Assembly (NCBI RefSeq): GCF_900580675.1
Contig: NZ_UTBG01000243.1
Span: forward strand, 1-64,000
DNA from: Pseudomonas viridiflava
GTDB lineage: Bacteria > Pseudomonadota > Gammaproteobacteria > Pseudomonadales > Pseudomonadaceae
Length of the DNA: 64,000 bases
Direction of reading: 5' to 3'
Position 1 is the stretch's first letter. The number at the start of each line of letters is the position of its first letter. This document shows positions 51,860 through 61,423 of the stretch, piece by piece. The position numbers were made by a program, and so were the translations under genes. Under the pieces are notes generated by a model that saw only the letters and a program-made list of their open reading frames with translations, had not been told where the DNA came from and searched no databases.

Positions 51860-53171
51860 GCTGCGGCGAGCGCACTTGAATAATCAATAACGCCGCAATC
51901 ACCGCCGGAATCGCGCAGAAGAAGAAAATCTGCTGCACCGGAATGTGCATCGCCAGCAACATGCTGCCAAACAGCGGCCCCAGGATCGAGCCGAACCGCC
52001 CCACGCCCAGCGCCCAGCCCGTCCCCGTGGCGCGCACATGCGCCGGGTAAAAGTTGCTCGCAAACGCGTTCAGCGTCAGTTGCCCACCGATGATGCAGAA
52101 CCCGGCCGCAAACACGCAGGCCACCAGGTAGCGCGGGTTGTCGTGGTTCAGGCCGAGCAAAAGGGTGCACACCGCAGCAGCCGCCAATACGCCGGACAGC
52201 AGCCGCACCTTGCTTTTCAATCGGTCGGCAAACCACGCCATGCCGATAGCGCCCAGGGTGCCGGCAAACAGGAACATCGAGGTCACCAGGTTGGCTTCCT
52301 TGAGCGACAGGCCACTTTCCAGCAACAGCGACGGCAGCCAGCTGATCATGAAATACAGCAGGATGAGGCTGACAAAAAAGGTCGCCCAAATCAGCACGGT
52401 CGGGCGCGCGTAACCGTTGCGAAACAACTCGACCACGGTCAGCTTGCTGCCCTGCTCCTGCTGGTTTTGCGCGTCGCTGGCTGGCGGCGGTTGCCAGCCG
52501 GGCAACATGCGCGCAGTGACTTTTTGCAGCCGTGCATAGGGAGGTGCATCGCGCAGCAGGCGCGGCAGCGATTCAGGCAGCAACCACAGCAGGAAAGGGA
52601 ACAGCAGCAACGGCGTCACGCCGCCCGCGAGGAATACCGCCTGCCAACCGTAGCCCTCGATAAACCCTGCCGCTACAAACCCGCCCGCTGCGCCACCGAA
52701 CGAGAAGCCGCACGCCGCCAACGTCACCATCAAGGTGCGCATGCGAGGCGGCGAATATTCCGACATCAATGCCATGGCGCTGGGCATTGCGCCGCCCATG
52801 CCGATGCCGCAGATAAACCGCGCGGCCATCAAGGTCGTCAGCGAGTTGGCGAACACCATCAGCACCGTGAGGCTGGCGTAGATCAACACACAACCAAGCA
52901 GGATGCGCCGCACGCCAAACCGGTCCGCCAGGGGCGTTACCAGCAGCGAGCCCAACGTGAGGCCCAACAGGTTGGCGCTGAACACTGGGCCGAACGCGGC
53001 TTTTTCCAGGCCCCAATCCTTGGCCAGGGCGGGCACCACATAGCCCAGCACCTGGGCGTCATAGCCGTCGGTTACCAGCAACAGCGCCAGCAACAGGAGA
53101 ATCAACCACTGATAGCGCGACACCGGACGGGCGTCGAGTGCCGCGCGAAAGCTGGCAATCTGAGTGTGCAT
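51783..53171 (-). CDS. AAHS-type MFS transporter (aromatic acid:H+ symporter)
   Basis: The 462-aa protein has 12 helices and the AAHS signature DGYDAQVLGYVVPAL near residue 35, plus the loop PLADRFGVRRI. Relatives (PcaK, BenK) import aromatic acids. It is 48 nt downstream of maiA, so it probably brings homogentisate-related compounds such as hydroxyphenylacetates into the cell. Its long hydrophilic C-terminal tail (about 30 residues) is encoded in the overlap with the SirB1 gene. Confidence 0.88.
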   Translation of the reverse strand: MHTQIASFRAALDARPVSRYQWLILLLLALLLVTDGYDAQVLGYVVPALAKDWGLEKAAFGPVFSANLLGLTLGSLLVTPLADRFGVRRILLGCVLIYASLTVLMVFANSLTTLMAARFICGIGMGGAMPSAMALMSEYSPPRMRTLMVTLAACGFSFGGAAGGFVAAGFIEGYGWQAVFLAGGVTPLLLFPFLLWLLPESLPRLLRDAPPYARLQKVTARMLPGWQPPPASDAQNQQEQGSKLTVVELFRNGYARPTVLIWATFFVSLILLYFMISWLPSLLLESGLSLKEANLVTSMFLFAGTLGAIGMAWFADRLKSKVRLLSGVLAAAAVCTLLLGLNHDNPRYLVACVFAAGFCIIGGQLTLNAFASNFYPAHVRATGTGWALGVGRFGSILGPLFGSMLLAMHIPVQQIFFFCAIPAVIAALLIIQVRSPQPSAPLNWAADAPGARSGADAGSGLR

Positions 53172-53219
53172 CGCAAGGTACCTGTTATTTTTATAAGGGT
53201 GAGGCTGATCAAAAGCGAT

Positions 53220-53864
53220 TTAGGGCGTGTCAGGGGTATCCGGTTGGTTGGCGGGGTGAGCGTGCACAAACGCCGGATGCTGCGCCGCCAACGCCGCCAC
53301 GCGCCCGATGCGCGGGTACGCCGCCAACGGCACCTTGAAGCGCTCCGCCGCATACAACTGCGGAATCAGAAACGCATCGGCCAGACCCGGCTGCTCGCCA
53401 AAGCAAAAGCCCGTGTCGCCAATCAACTGCTCCACTGCCCCCAGCCCCTGGCTGATCCAGTGCCCGATCCATTCCAGGACCTGCGCCTCGTCATGCCCCC
53501 ACTGGCGCAACAGGTTCTGGGTGCTGGAGTTGTGCAGCGGGTGGATATCGCAGCCGATGATCGACGCCACCGCGCGCTCATGGGCGCGCGTGGCCAGGTC
53601 GTTGGATAGCAGCGGCACCTGTGGATAACGTTCGTCCAGGTATTCAATGATCGCCGGTGATTGAATCAACAGCTCGCCATCGTCGGTGCGCAAGGCCGGC
53701 ACGCGGCCTTGGGGGTTGATCGCCAGGTATTCGGGCTGGCGATTGGCACCGCCGCCCGGCACCAGCAAATTCACGGGAATCGCAGTGAAATCCAGGCCTT
53801 TGAGCGCCAGGGCAATACGCACCCGGTACGACGAAGTGGAGCGGTAATAGGTATAGAGTTCCAT
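53220..53864 (-). CDS. maiA: Maleylacetoacetate isomerase
   Basis: The 214-aa zeta-class GST-like protein has the glutathione-site motif STSSYRVRIALALKG (9-23). It isomerises maleylacetoacetate to fumarylacetoacetate in tyrosine and phenylalanine breakdown. It lies 12 nt after fahA in the hmg operon (hmgC in P. putida naming). Confidence 0.95.
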   Translation of the reverse strand: MELYTYYRSTSSYRVRIALALKGLDFTAIPVNLLVPGGGANRQPEYLAINPQGRVPALRTDDGELLIQSPAIIEYLDERYPQVPLLSNDLATRAHERAVASIIGCDIHPLHNSSTQNLLRQWGHDEAQVLEWIGHWISQGLGAVEQLIGDTGFCFGEQPGLADAFLIPQLYAAERFKVPLAAYPRIGRVAALAAQHPAFVHAHPANQPDTPDTP

Positions 53865-53876
53865 CGCCCTGCCCTC

Positions 53877-55163
53877 TTAACGCGCGGCGACCACCGTGCC
53901 ACGGCACTCGCCGAAGCCGATGGAGGCAAACCCTTCGCGGTTGCAACGCGCGCGCAGGATGATTTCGTCGCCGTCTTCGAGGAATTTACGCACCTCGCCG
54001 GACGGCAATTCAATCGGCTTTTTGCCGCCTTCCGTCATCTCCAGCAGGCTGCCGAACTGCCCCGCTTCCGGCCCGGACAGGGTGCCGGAGCCAAACAGAT
54101 CACCGGCCTGCAACTGGCAGCCGTTGACGCTGTGGTGCGCGACCAATTGCGCGACGGTCCAGTACATGTGCAGGCTATTGCTCAGGGCCAGACGATGCGC
54201 CGGCAGGTTTTGCTCGCGCATCGACGCGGTGGTCAGTAGCACTTCCAGTTCGATATCCAGCGCGCCGGCCGCCTGGTCACGCGCATCCAGCAGGTACGGC
54301 AGCGGTTGCGGGTCGCCTTCGGGGCGCGCCGGTTGTGCCTTGCGGAACGGTTCCAGCGCTTCGGCCGTCACCACCCAGGGCGAGATCGTAGTAATAAAGC
54401 TTTTCGACAGGAACGGCCCCAGCGGCTGGTATTCCCAGGCCTGGATATCGCGTGCCGACCAGTCGTTGAGCAGGCAGAAACCGGCGATGTGCTCGGCCGC
54501 GTCGCCAATCGCAATCGAGTCGCCCATGGCATTGCCCTGACCGATCCAGATACCCAGTTCCAATTCATAGTCCAAACGCGCACACGGGCCGAACGTCGGC
54601 TCGGTCTGGCCGGCCGGCAGGGTCTGGCCTTTGGGGCGACGCACCTCGGTGCCCGACGGGCGAATGGTCGAGGCGCGGCCGTGATAACCGATCGGCACAT
54701 ACTTGTAGTTGGGCAGCAGCGGGTTGTCCGGACGGAACAGTTTGCCGACGTTTTGTGCGTGTTCGATGCCGACGTAGAAGTCGGTGTAATCATTGATTTT
54801 TGCCGGCAAGTGCATCTGGCAATCGGCGGCGCGGTGCAGCACCTGGGCCTCACGGGTGTGCAGCTTGCTGCCTTCGGCCAACAGCTCCAGCAGGTGCTCG
54901 CGCAGCGCCACGCGCGGGCCACGGCCCAGTTCAAAAAACGCGTTGAGTTGGCCGCCGGCGGTGGCTTCGACCGCGCGGCGCGCTTCACCTTCGAACTCAT
55001 CGATGGCGGCCTGCAGATCGAGGATTGCGTCGCCGATCGCCACGCCCGTGCGCGGCGCCGAGCCGTTGATGCTGAACACACCCAGCGGCAGGTTCTGCAA
55101 GGGGAAATCGCGGTGCCCGTTGGCGGAATCGACCCAGCTGCGGGTCAGGGTTGGCTGAGTCAT
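53877..55163 (-). CDS. fahA: Fumarylacetoacetase
   Basis: The 428-aa hydrolase splits fumarylacetoacetate into fumarate and acetoacetate. Metal and catalytic residues align with the mammalian enzyme: Asp128, His135 (DYTDFYVGIEH), Glu200/Glu202 and Asp234. It follows hmgA by 3 nt (hmgB in P. putida). Confidence 0.96.
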   Translation of the reverse strand: MTQPTLTRSWVDSANGHRDFPLQNLPLGVFSINGSAPRTGVAIGDAILDLQAAIDEFEGEARRAVEATAGGQLNAFFELGRGPRVALREHLLELLAEGSKLHTREAQVLHRAADCQMHLPAKINDYTDFYVGIEHAQNVGKLFRPDNPLLPNYKYVPIGYHGRASTIRPSGTEVRRPKGQTLPAGQTEPTFGPCARLDYELELGIWIGQGNAMGDSIAIGDAAEHIAGFCLLNDWSARDIQAWEYQPLGPFLSKSFITTISPWVVTAEALEPFRKAQPARPEGDPQPLPYLLDARDQAAGALDIELEVLLTTASMREQNLPAHRLALSNSLHMYWTVAQLVAHHSVNGCQLQAGDLFGSGTLSGPEAGQFGSLLEMTEGGKKPIELPSGEVRKFLEDGDEIILRARCNREGFASIGFGECRGTVVAAR

Positions 55164-55166
55164 GGG

Positions 55167-56450
55167 TTATCTCCGGTTCGGGTTGAAGGTGGCGGGCAGC
55201 GAGGCCCAGCACGCGTCGTAAGAGGGTTGCAATTGCGGGCATTGCAGCGCGAATTGCGTGGGCCGCAGCACTTGGCTGGTCTCGAACATAAAGGCCATGG
55301 TGTTATCGATCTTGTGCGGTGCAAGGTCCGCGCTGATGGCCTTGGTGCAGGTCTCGCCGTCCGGGCCGTGGGCGCTCATGCAGCTGTGCAGCGACGCACC
55401 GCCGGGCAGGAAGCCTTCGGCCTTGGCGTCGTAGGCGCCCTGGATCAGGCCCATGTATTCGTTCATCAGGTTGCGGTGGAACCACGGCGGGCGGAAGGTG
55501 TTTTCGGCCACCATCCAGCGCGGCGGGAAGATCACGAAGTCGAGGTTGGCCAGGCCATGCACGCTGGTGGGCGAGGTCAACACGGTGAAGATCGACGGGT
55601 CCGGATGATCGAAACTCACGGTGCCAAGGGTGTTGAAACGGCGCAGGTCGTATTTGTACGGCACGTTGTTGCCGTGCCAGGCCACCACGTTCAGCGGCGA
55701 ATGGTCCAGCTCGCAGGCCCAGAGTTCACCGAGGAATTTCTGCACCAGGGTTGTAGGCTGTTTCAGGTCTTCGTAATGGGCAACCGGCGTAAGGAAGTCA
55801 CGCGCGTTAGCCAGGCCGTTGCTGCCAATCGGGCCGAGGTCGGGCAGGCGCAGCGGCGCGCCGTGGTTTTCAGCGACATAGCCGCGGGCTTGCGCGTCCA
55901 GCAGTTCAACGCGGAATTTCAGGCCGCGCGGCAGCACCACGATTTCCAACGGTTCGACGTCGAGCACGCCCAGTTCAGTGGCGATGCGCAGGCGGCCCTG
56001 CTCGGGGACGATCAACAGTTCGCCATCGGCGTTGAAGAACACCCGTTCCATCGACTGGTTGGCGCGGTAGTTATAGATGCTGATGCCTGACGGCTTTTCC
56101 GACGCGGCGTTGGCAACCATGCCGACAAGCCCGTCGATAAAGTCGGTCGGCTCGCCGGGAATATCCAAAGGGTTCCAGCGCAGGCGATTTGGCGTCACTG
56201 CGCCCAGCGGCCCACCGGCCAGTTGCCGTTCCAGCTTGGCGAACGCCGGGTGGTTGGCCGACGGCTGGATGCGGTACAGCCAGGTGCGGCGAGCTTCGCT
56301 GCGCGCCACGGTAAAGGCGGTGCCGGAGAACAGTTCGGTGTACAGCCCATAGGGCGCTTTTTGCGGGGAGTTCTGGCCGACGGGCAGTGCGCCGGGCAAG
56401 GCTTCGCTGACGAATTCATTGCCGAAGCCCGACAGGTATTCGAGGTTCAT
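55167..56450 (-). CDS. hmgA: Homogentisate 1,2-dioxygenase
   Basis: The 427-aa non-haem iron enzyme opens the ring of homogentisate to maleylacetoacetate. Iron ligands His325, Glu331 and His361 and base His282 are each 6 residues below the P. putida numbering, so the active site is intact. It is the first gene of the catabolic operon; loss of it normally gives brown pigment. Confidence 0.96.
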   Translation of the reverse strand: MNLEYLSGFGNEFVSEALPGALPVGQNSPQKAPYGLYTELFSGTAFTVARSEARRTWLYRIQPSANHPAFAKLERQLAGGPLGAVTPNRLRWNPLDIPGEPTDFIDGLVGMVANAASEKPSGISIYNYRANQSMERVFFNADGELLIVPEQGRLRIATELGVLDVEPLEIVVLPRGLKFRVELLDAQARGYVAENHGAPLRLPDLGPIGSNGLANARDFLTPVAHYEDLKQPTTLVQKFLGELWACELDHSPLNVVAWHGNNVPYKYDLRRFNTLGTVSFDHPDPSIFTVLTSPTSVHGLANLDFVIFPPRWMVAENTFRPPWFHRNLMNEYMGLIQGAYDAKAEGFLPGGASLHSCMSAHGPDGETCTKAISADLAPHKIDNTMAFMFETSQVLRPTQFALQCPQLQPSYDACWASLPATFNPNRR

Positions 56451-56480
56451 GGATCATCCTCTAACGGAAGTTGTTTTTAT

Positions 56481-56505
56481 CGTAATCCAGTTACGCATAA
56501 CGTAA
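56481..56505. promoter_or_regulatory. HmgR operator candidate, two overlapping dyads
   Basis: CGTAA-TCCAG-TTACG (56481-56495) and TTACG-CATAA-CGTAA (56491-56505) share one half-site. P. putida HmgR binds a palindrome in this position of the hmgA promoter. The site is 31-55 nt upstream of the hmgA start. Confidence 0.65.
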
Positions 56506-56569
56506 TTTGATCACTGTCGACCGTCAAGCTATAAAGACGCCCATTCATCTCTCGGATTCTCGCCCCTCC

Positions 56570-57349
56570 ATGGAAAAGCCCCGCGACACCGGTAAACAGA
56601 AAGTCCGCTCGGCCGAAGTGGGCACCGATATCCTCAAGGCCCTGGCCGAACTGTCGCCGGCCACGTCGCTGTCGCGCCTGGCTGAACATGTGCAGATGCC
56701 GGCGAGCAAGGTTCACCGTTATTTGCAGGCGCTGATCGCCTCGGGCTTTGCCGAACAGAACACCGCCACCAACCATTACGGCCTGGGCCGCGAAGCGTTG
56801 CGCGTGGGCTTGGCGGCGCTGGGCAGCATGGATGTGCTGAAGGTCGGCGCCCTGCCCCTGGCGGAACTGCGCGACGAACTGAATGAAACCTGCTTTCTGG
56901 CGGTGTGGGGCAACCAGGGCGCGACGGTGGTGCATATCGAGCCCGCCGTGCGTGCGGTCACGGTGGTGACGCAATTGGGTTCGGTGCTGCCGCTGCTCAG
57001 CTCGTCCACCGGGTTGGTGTTCAGTGCGTTCCTGCCGTCGCGGGAAACCGTCGAGCTGCGCGAACGCGAGATTCAAGCGGGTATCGCCCATGCCTTGGCG
57101 GACGACCAGGCCTACGCCAGCGTGTGCGAACAGATCCGCGAGCGTGGCTTGCACTTTGTGCATGGCCTGCTGATGCCGGGGGTCGATGCCTTGTCGGCGC
57201 CGGTGTTCAATGCGGTCGGGCAAGTGGCGGCGGTGATGACCGTGGTTGGCCCCACCTCGCTGTTCCACGCCGACGAAGATGGCCCGGCCGCCCAGCGTTT
57301 GCTGGCGGCGACCCGGGCCGTGAGCTGGCGGATGGGCTACCAGCCCTGA
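56570..57349 (+). CDS. hmgR: IclR-family repressor of the homogentisate operon
   Basis: The 259-aa protein has an IclR winged helix (SLSRLAEHVQMPASKVHRYLQ) and an effector domain. In P. putida HmgR represses hmgABC until homogentisate binds. It is divergent from hmgA. ATG 56570 is chosen; ATG 56507 in frame lies next to the operator and is less likely. Confidence 0.9.
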   Translation: MEKPRDTGKQKVRSAEVGTDILKALAELSPATSLSRLAEHVQMPASKVHRYLQALIASGFAEQNTATNHYGLGREALRVGLAALGSMDVLKVGALPLAELRDELNETCFLAVWGNQGATVVHIEPAVRAVTVVTQLGSVLPLLSSSTGLVFSAFLPSRETVELREREIQAGIAHALADDQAYASVCEQIRERGLHFVHGLLMPGVDALSAPVFNAVGQVAAVMTVVGPTSLFHADEDGPAAQRLLAATRAVSWRMGYQP

Positions 57350-57350
57350 A

Positions 57351-58796
57351 CTAGTCGCGCCATTGAGTCAGGGCCAGCGCCACACGGTTTTCCAGCGCGC
57401 GGACCGGCGCGGCATCGCTGACGTAATTATTGCTGATCATCGAGAACACCAGGCGCCGGCCCTCGGCGTCGGTGATGTAGCCGCTCAACGATGATACGCC
57501 GGCCATGGAGCCGGTCTTCGCGTGCAGATTGTTTTGCGCCGCGGTACCGCGCAGGCGATAGCGCAGGCTGCCGCCGGTCATGCGGTCGGCATTCCCGGCA
57601 ATCGGCAACGCCGCGTACCAGGCACCAAACCAGGGTTGTTTGGCGGTGGCCAGCAGCAGGTCGGTGAGGTGCTGCGACGACACCAGATTGCGCCGCGACA
57701 AACCCGAACCGTCGACCTGGCGCAACGTCGCCGGGTCCAGCCCCTGGCGCTGCATAAACGCCGCCACCGCCGCCACACCCGCTGCCGCCGTGCCGGCATT
57801 CGCGGTTTTGCGGCCCATGGCCTTGAGCAACGCTTCGGACATGTTGTTGTTCGAGAGTTTGAGCAACGGCGCGATCAAGTCCTGCAGCGGCGCCGATTGA
57901 TGCTCCGCCAACACCGTGGCCGTCGCGGGGCTTGCGCCACCGATCACCCGTCGACCCAGCACCTGGATGCCTTGCTGCGCCAGCGCCTGTTCAAACAGAT
58001 TGGCCACCAGTTGCGTCGGCTCCCACACACTCACCCACTGCCGGCTTTGCTTGCCCGGCGCCAACGCGCCCGTGAGTTGCAGCAGGTTGGTGCCGTGCTG
58101 GCGGGTGATCGCGTAGCGGTTGCCCGCGCCGCTCACCGCGCGGTTGCTCAGTTGCACATAATCGGTGGCCGGGCTGACCACCACGTTGACCGGCTGGCCG
58201 GGCGCGACGGGAGCCTTGGCGGTAACGAGTAAAGTGCCTGCATCAAAATCCGTATTCGGCGACACCGTCAGCGCCGAAATCTGCGCGCCGTAATAGGTGC
58301 TTTCGTCGTCATGGGCCCAGTCCACGCCCAAGCGCTCGGCGTCAAAAAAGGTGTCGTCGAACACCAAGTCACCCTGCACCTGGCGCACGCCCTGGCTCGC
58401 CAGCTGGGCGGCGAGTGCCTGGTAGTCGGCGAACTGCGTGGTCGGGTCGCCCAGGCCGCGCAGGTACAGGTTGCCCGTCAGGCGCTCGCCCTGGCGCGTG
58501 CCGTTGCTCAACAGTTGGGTGGAAAACCGGTACTGCGGGCCCAACACATCCATCGCCGCCGCCGTGGTCAGTAGCTTGAGGTTGGAAGCCGGGATCAGAC
58601 GGCTACGGGGGTTGTGCTGGTAGAGGGTGGTGCCGCTGCGGGCGTCGCGCACCATCAACGAAACGGTGGCGCCGTTGAGGGCCGGGTCGGCCAGAAGGTG
58701 GTCCAGGGTCGCCGGAGTGGAAGTCGGCGAAACACTCGCGCAACCCCCCAGCAAAAAACTCAAGCACAGCAGGTTAAGCCATCGTCCAAAGTGCAT
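57351..58796 (-). CDS. dacB: D-alanyl-D-alanine carboxypeptidase/endopeptidase (PBP4)
   Basis: The 481-aa protein has a signal with lipobox-like LLGGC (Cys19), then S13-family motifs SNLK (Ser71, Lys74), SNN and KTG (AKTGSMAG). It trims or cleaves peptidoglycan peptides in the periplasm. In Pseudomonas, PBP4 loss can trigger AmpC expression. ATG 58796 is the only start fitting the signal peptide; the longer frame is antisense to nothing known but non-homologous. Its stop lies one base from the hmgR stop. Confidence 0.92.
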   Translation of the reverse strand: MHFGRWLNLLCLSFLLGGCASVSPTSTPATLDHLLADPALNGATVSLMVRDARSGTTLYQHNPRSRLIPASNLKLLTTAAAMDVLGPQYRFSTQLLSNGTRQGERLTGNLYLRGLGDPTTQFADYQALAAQLASQGVRQVQGDLVFDDTFFDAERLGVDWAHDDESTYYGAQISALTVSPNTDFDAGTLLVTAKAPVAPGQPVNVVVSPATDYVQLSNRAVSGAGNRYAITRQHGTNLLQLTGALAPGKQSRQWVSVWEPTQLVANLFEQALAQQGIQVLGRRVIGGASPATATVLAEHQSAPLQDLIAPLLKLSNNNMSEALLKAMGRKTANAGTAAAGVAAVAAFMQRQGLDPATLRQVDGSGLSRRNLVSSQHLTDLLLATAKQPWFGAWYAALPIAGNADRMTGGSLRYRLRGTAAQNNLHAKTGSMAGVSSLSGYITDAEGRRLVFSMISNNYVSDAAPVRALENRVALALTQWRD

Positions 58797-58854
58797 CAGA
58801 ATCGTGTTCCGCAAAGCTGTCAGTGGCGGCAACGCTAACAGCTCCGCCCCCATG

Positions 58855-58874
58855 TGGCGAGCGGGCTCGCCACG
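58855..58874 (-). repeat. REP-like hairpin after the TonB receptor gene
   Basis: GTGGCGAGCGGGCTCGCCAC folds into an 8-bp stem, 20 nt past the receptor stop. It may serve as a transcript end before dacB. Confidence 0.6.
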
Positions 58875-58894
58875 AAAACACCGCAGGTAGTAGC

Positions 58895-61315
58895 CTAGAA
58901 CTCCAGCGTGCTCGATACCGACACCTGCCGCGCATCGCCCATGGACACAAACAACCGGCTGGCCGCCGAGGTGTAATAGACGCGGTCGAACAGGTTCTTC
59001 ACGTTGAGCTGGAACTTGACCTTCTGCCCATCGATTTTGGTGTCGTAGGTGGCGAACGCGTCCGCCACGGTGTAGCCCGGCAGGGTGAAATCGTTGGCGG
59101 CGTCGCCTGCGCGCTCGCCCACATAGCGCGCACCGGTGCCCACGCGCAGCTGGTCGCCGCCAAAGATATTGCCGAAGTCGTAGGCCACCGACAGCGAGCC
59201 GGTGTGCTTGGCGACGTTTTGCAGGCGGTTGCCTTGCAGCGTCGGGTCCTGGTCTTTCACGTCCAGGGCGTCGGTGTAGGCATAGCTGCCGATCACACTC
59301 CACTGGTCGGTCAACTGGCCGGTCGCATCCAGCTCCAGGCCGCGAGAACGGACTTGGCCAGCCAGACTATAAATGGTGCTTCCGGCAATTTCCGACGACA
59401 CCAGCACGTTGCGCTTGTCGATATTGAACAGCGCCGCACTGGCGGTGATGCGCCCAGGAATATCGAGCTTGGCGCCCAGTTCCCAGGATTTGGATTCTTC
59501 CGGCGTGAGGTCGCCGGTCAAGGTGCTGCCATCGGCCAGCGCCGCGATGGTGGAGTTAGGCTTGAACGACTCCGTGTAGCTGCCATAGAACGACAATTCG
59601 TCGGTGTAGCGGTACACCAGCCCCGCGCGCGGCACCCAGGCCTGGCCGTTGCCGTCGGTGTTGGCCTTGAACGGCACGCCTTTGCCCGCGTACTGGTCAT
59701 ACATTTGGTAGCGCGCACCGGCGACGAAAATCCACTGGTCGGTGAGGTGAATCGCGTCCTGGAAGAACAGCGAGTCGCTGCGCAGCAGGTCAGTCTGAGC
59801 GCTGTCGGCAGCACTCACGGTGGTGCCTGCCACTTCGTTGCCATACACCGGGTTGTTGTAGTTGAAGGTGCCACGCGAGTTCTGGCGAATCAGGTCGGCG
59901 CGGTAGATCTTGCGGTATTCGTCATCCAGGCCGAACACCAGGTCATGCTGCATGCCCAGCACGTTGACCTTGCCTTCCAGGCTCGCGGTGGTGAAGCGGT
60001 CAGTGGTGATTGCCCCCTGAGTGCCGTCCATCTTGCGGGTCAGCGTGCCATTGGCATTCACCGCGCTGACGCGCACCTGGCTGGCGTCGTAGGTTTCACG
60101 GTTCCAGCTGTAGCCGAAATGCGCTTTCCAATCGTCATTCAAATCGTGGTCAGCTTCGAAGCGGTACAGGTCCGAGCGGCCTTCCATGTTGTTGAACGGC
60201 TCGTCCAGGCGCCGGGTGGCCGGGATATCCAAGGGGTGATTGGTTTTTGGGTCGATCGCGGTGCCTCGGTCGAACGGCGAGAGAAATTCCCGATGCTCGT
60301 AGGCAAACAGCAGCTTGGTGCTGTCGCCGAACCACGCCAATGACGGCGCCACCAGCGTCTCGCGGTGGGTGCCGAAGTTGCGCCAGTAGTCCTCGTCTTC
60401 ATGGTCGACGATCAGGCGATACGCCAGGCCCGAGTCCCCAATGGGCCCGGTGGTGTCGAGGTTGCCGCCGCTGCCGTTCTTGCCGTCGCCGAAGGTCGAG
60501 CCGCGCACGGTCAGCGAGGTGGCCTGGGTCAGTTGCGGCTTTTTGCTGACGATATTGACCACTCCGCCCGGGTCCTGGATGCCGTACAGCAGCGACGACG
60601 GGCCCTTGAGCACTTCGACGCGCTCGGCAGTGGCGTTCAGCGCACGGCCCTGCACCAGCGGCATGCCGTCCTGCATGATCGAACCGTTCCGGTTGTCGCC
60701 AAAGCCGCGCAGCATGACCGCGTCCTGGGTGCTGGCCAGGGTGTTGGCCTGGGTGATGCCGCTGATATTGGCGAGGGCGTCATCCAGGTTGCGCGGGGTC
60801 TGGTCGCGCAGCACCTGGGCCGGCACCACGTTGACGGTTTGCGGGGTTTCCAACAGCAGGCCGTGGGAGCGCATCACCGAGCTGGTGGGCGGTGGCTGGT
60901 AGCTGGTGCTGTCCTCGGCCTGGCCGGTACCGCTGATCGTAGTGGCGCCCAGGTTGAGCGCGCCGTCGGTGGGCAGCGGTTCCAGGGCCAGGGTGCGGGC
61001 GTCGATCTGGCGGAAGGTGAACCCGGAGTTGCCCAGCAGGCGTTGCAGGGCCTGGGTCGCGCTCATCTGCCCGCTGACCGCCGGGGCACTCAGGCCGTAA
61101 GGCGCTTCGTCGGTGTAGATCACGCTGATCCCGGTGACCCGGCTGAAATCGCTCAGGGCCTGGGGCAGCGGTTTGGCTGCCAGGGCGAAATTGAACTGGG
61201 CGCTTTGCTGTTCCTGTGCCTGCGCCACGCTCAGGGGCAGCAACGCCAGCCCCGACACCGCCAATACCGAGGCTCCCAGCCACTGTTTAACCAAACCGCC
61301 CGCCGTCGACTTCAT
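58895..61315 (-). CDS. TonB-dependent siderophore receptor with STN domain (ferrichrome type)
   Basis: The 806-aa protein has a signal peptide (1-33), an STN signalling domain (about 41-112), the plug (TPQTVNVVPAQVLRDQ, RVEVLKGPSSLLYG) and a barrel ending STLEF. Segments such as ATSLTVRGSTFGDGKNGSGG resemble FiuA/FhuA-type hydroxamate receptors. The STN domain predicts control through a sigma/anti-sigma pair, but none is adjacent. The exact siderophore is uncertain. Confidence 0.9.
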   Translation of the reverse strand: MKSTAGGLVKQWLGASVLAVSGLALLPLSVAQAQEQQSAQFNFALAAKPLPQALSDFSRVTGISVIYTDEAPYGLSAPAVSGQMSATQALQRLLGNSGFTFRQIDARTLALEPLPTDGALNLGATTISGTGQAEDSTSYQPPPTSSVMRSHGLLLETPQTVNVVPAQVLRDQTPRNLDDALANISGITQANTLASTQDAVMLRGFGDNRNGSIMQDGMPLVQGRALNATAERVEVLKGPSSLLYGIQDPGGVVNIVSKKPQLTQATSLTVRGSTFGDGKNGSGGNLDTTGPIGDSGLAYRLIVDHEDEDYWRNFGTHRETLVAPSLAWFGDSTKLLFAYEHREFLSPFDRGTAIDPKTNHPLDIPATRRLDEPFNNMEGRSDLYRFEADHDLNDDWKAHFGYSWNRETYDASQVRVSAVNANGTLTRKMDGTQGAITTDRFTTASLEGKVNVLGMQHDLVFGLDDEYRKIYRADLIRQNSRGTFNYNNPVYGNEVAGTTVSAADSAQTDLLRSDSLFFQDAIHLTDQWIFVAGARYQMYDQYAGKGVPFKANTDGNGQAWVPRAGLVYRYTDELSFYGSYTESFKPNSTIAALADGSTLTGDLTPEESKSWELGAKLDIPGRITASAALFNIDKRNVLVSSEIAGSTIYSLAGQVRSRGLELDATGQLTDQWSVIGSYAYTDALDVKDQDPTLQGNRLQNVAKHTGSLSVAYDFGNIFGGDQLRVGTGARYVGERAGDAANDFTLPGYTVADAFATYDTKIDGQKVKFQLNVKNLFDRVYYTSAASRLFVSMGDARQVSVSSTLEF

Positions 61316-61423
61316 GCTGTGAGACCCGTGTAGAAAACGCTGTTAATGCGAATAGCTCGCAGTTTCAAGCACTACACGGATGGGCGGGAGATTTACCTCA
61401 CATTTATTTGCAGAAATTTTTAC

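Noticed and set aside
58797..59303. N-terminal extension of dacB by about 170 codons
   Set aside because: The extension overlaps the receptor gene in another frame and would bury the signal peptide that begins at 58796.
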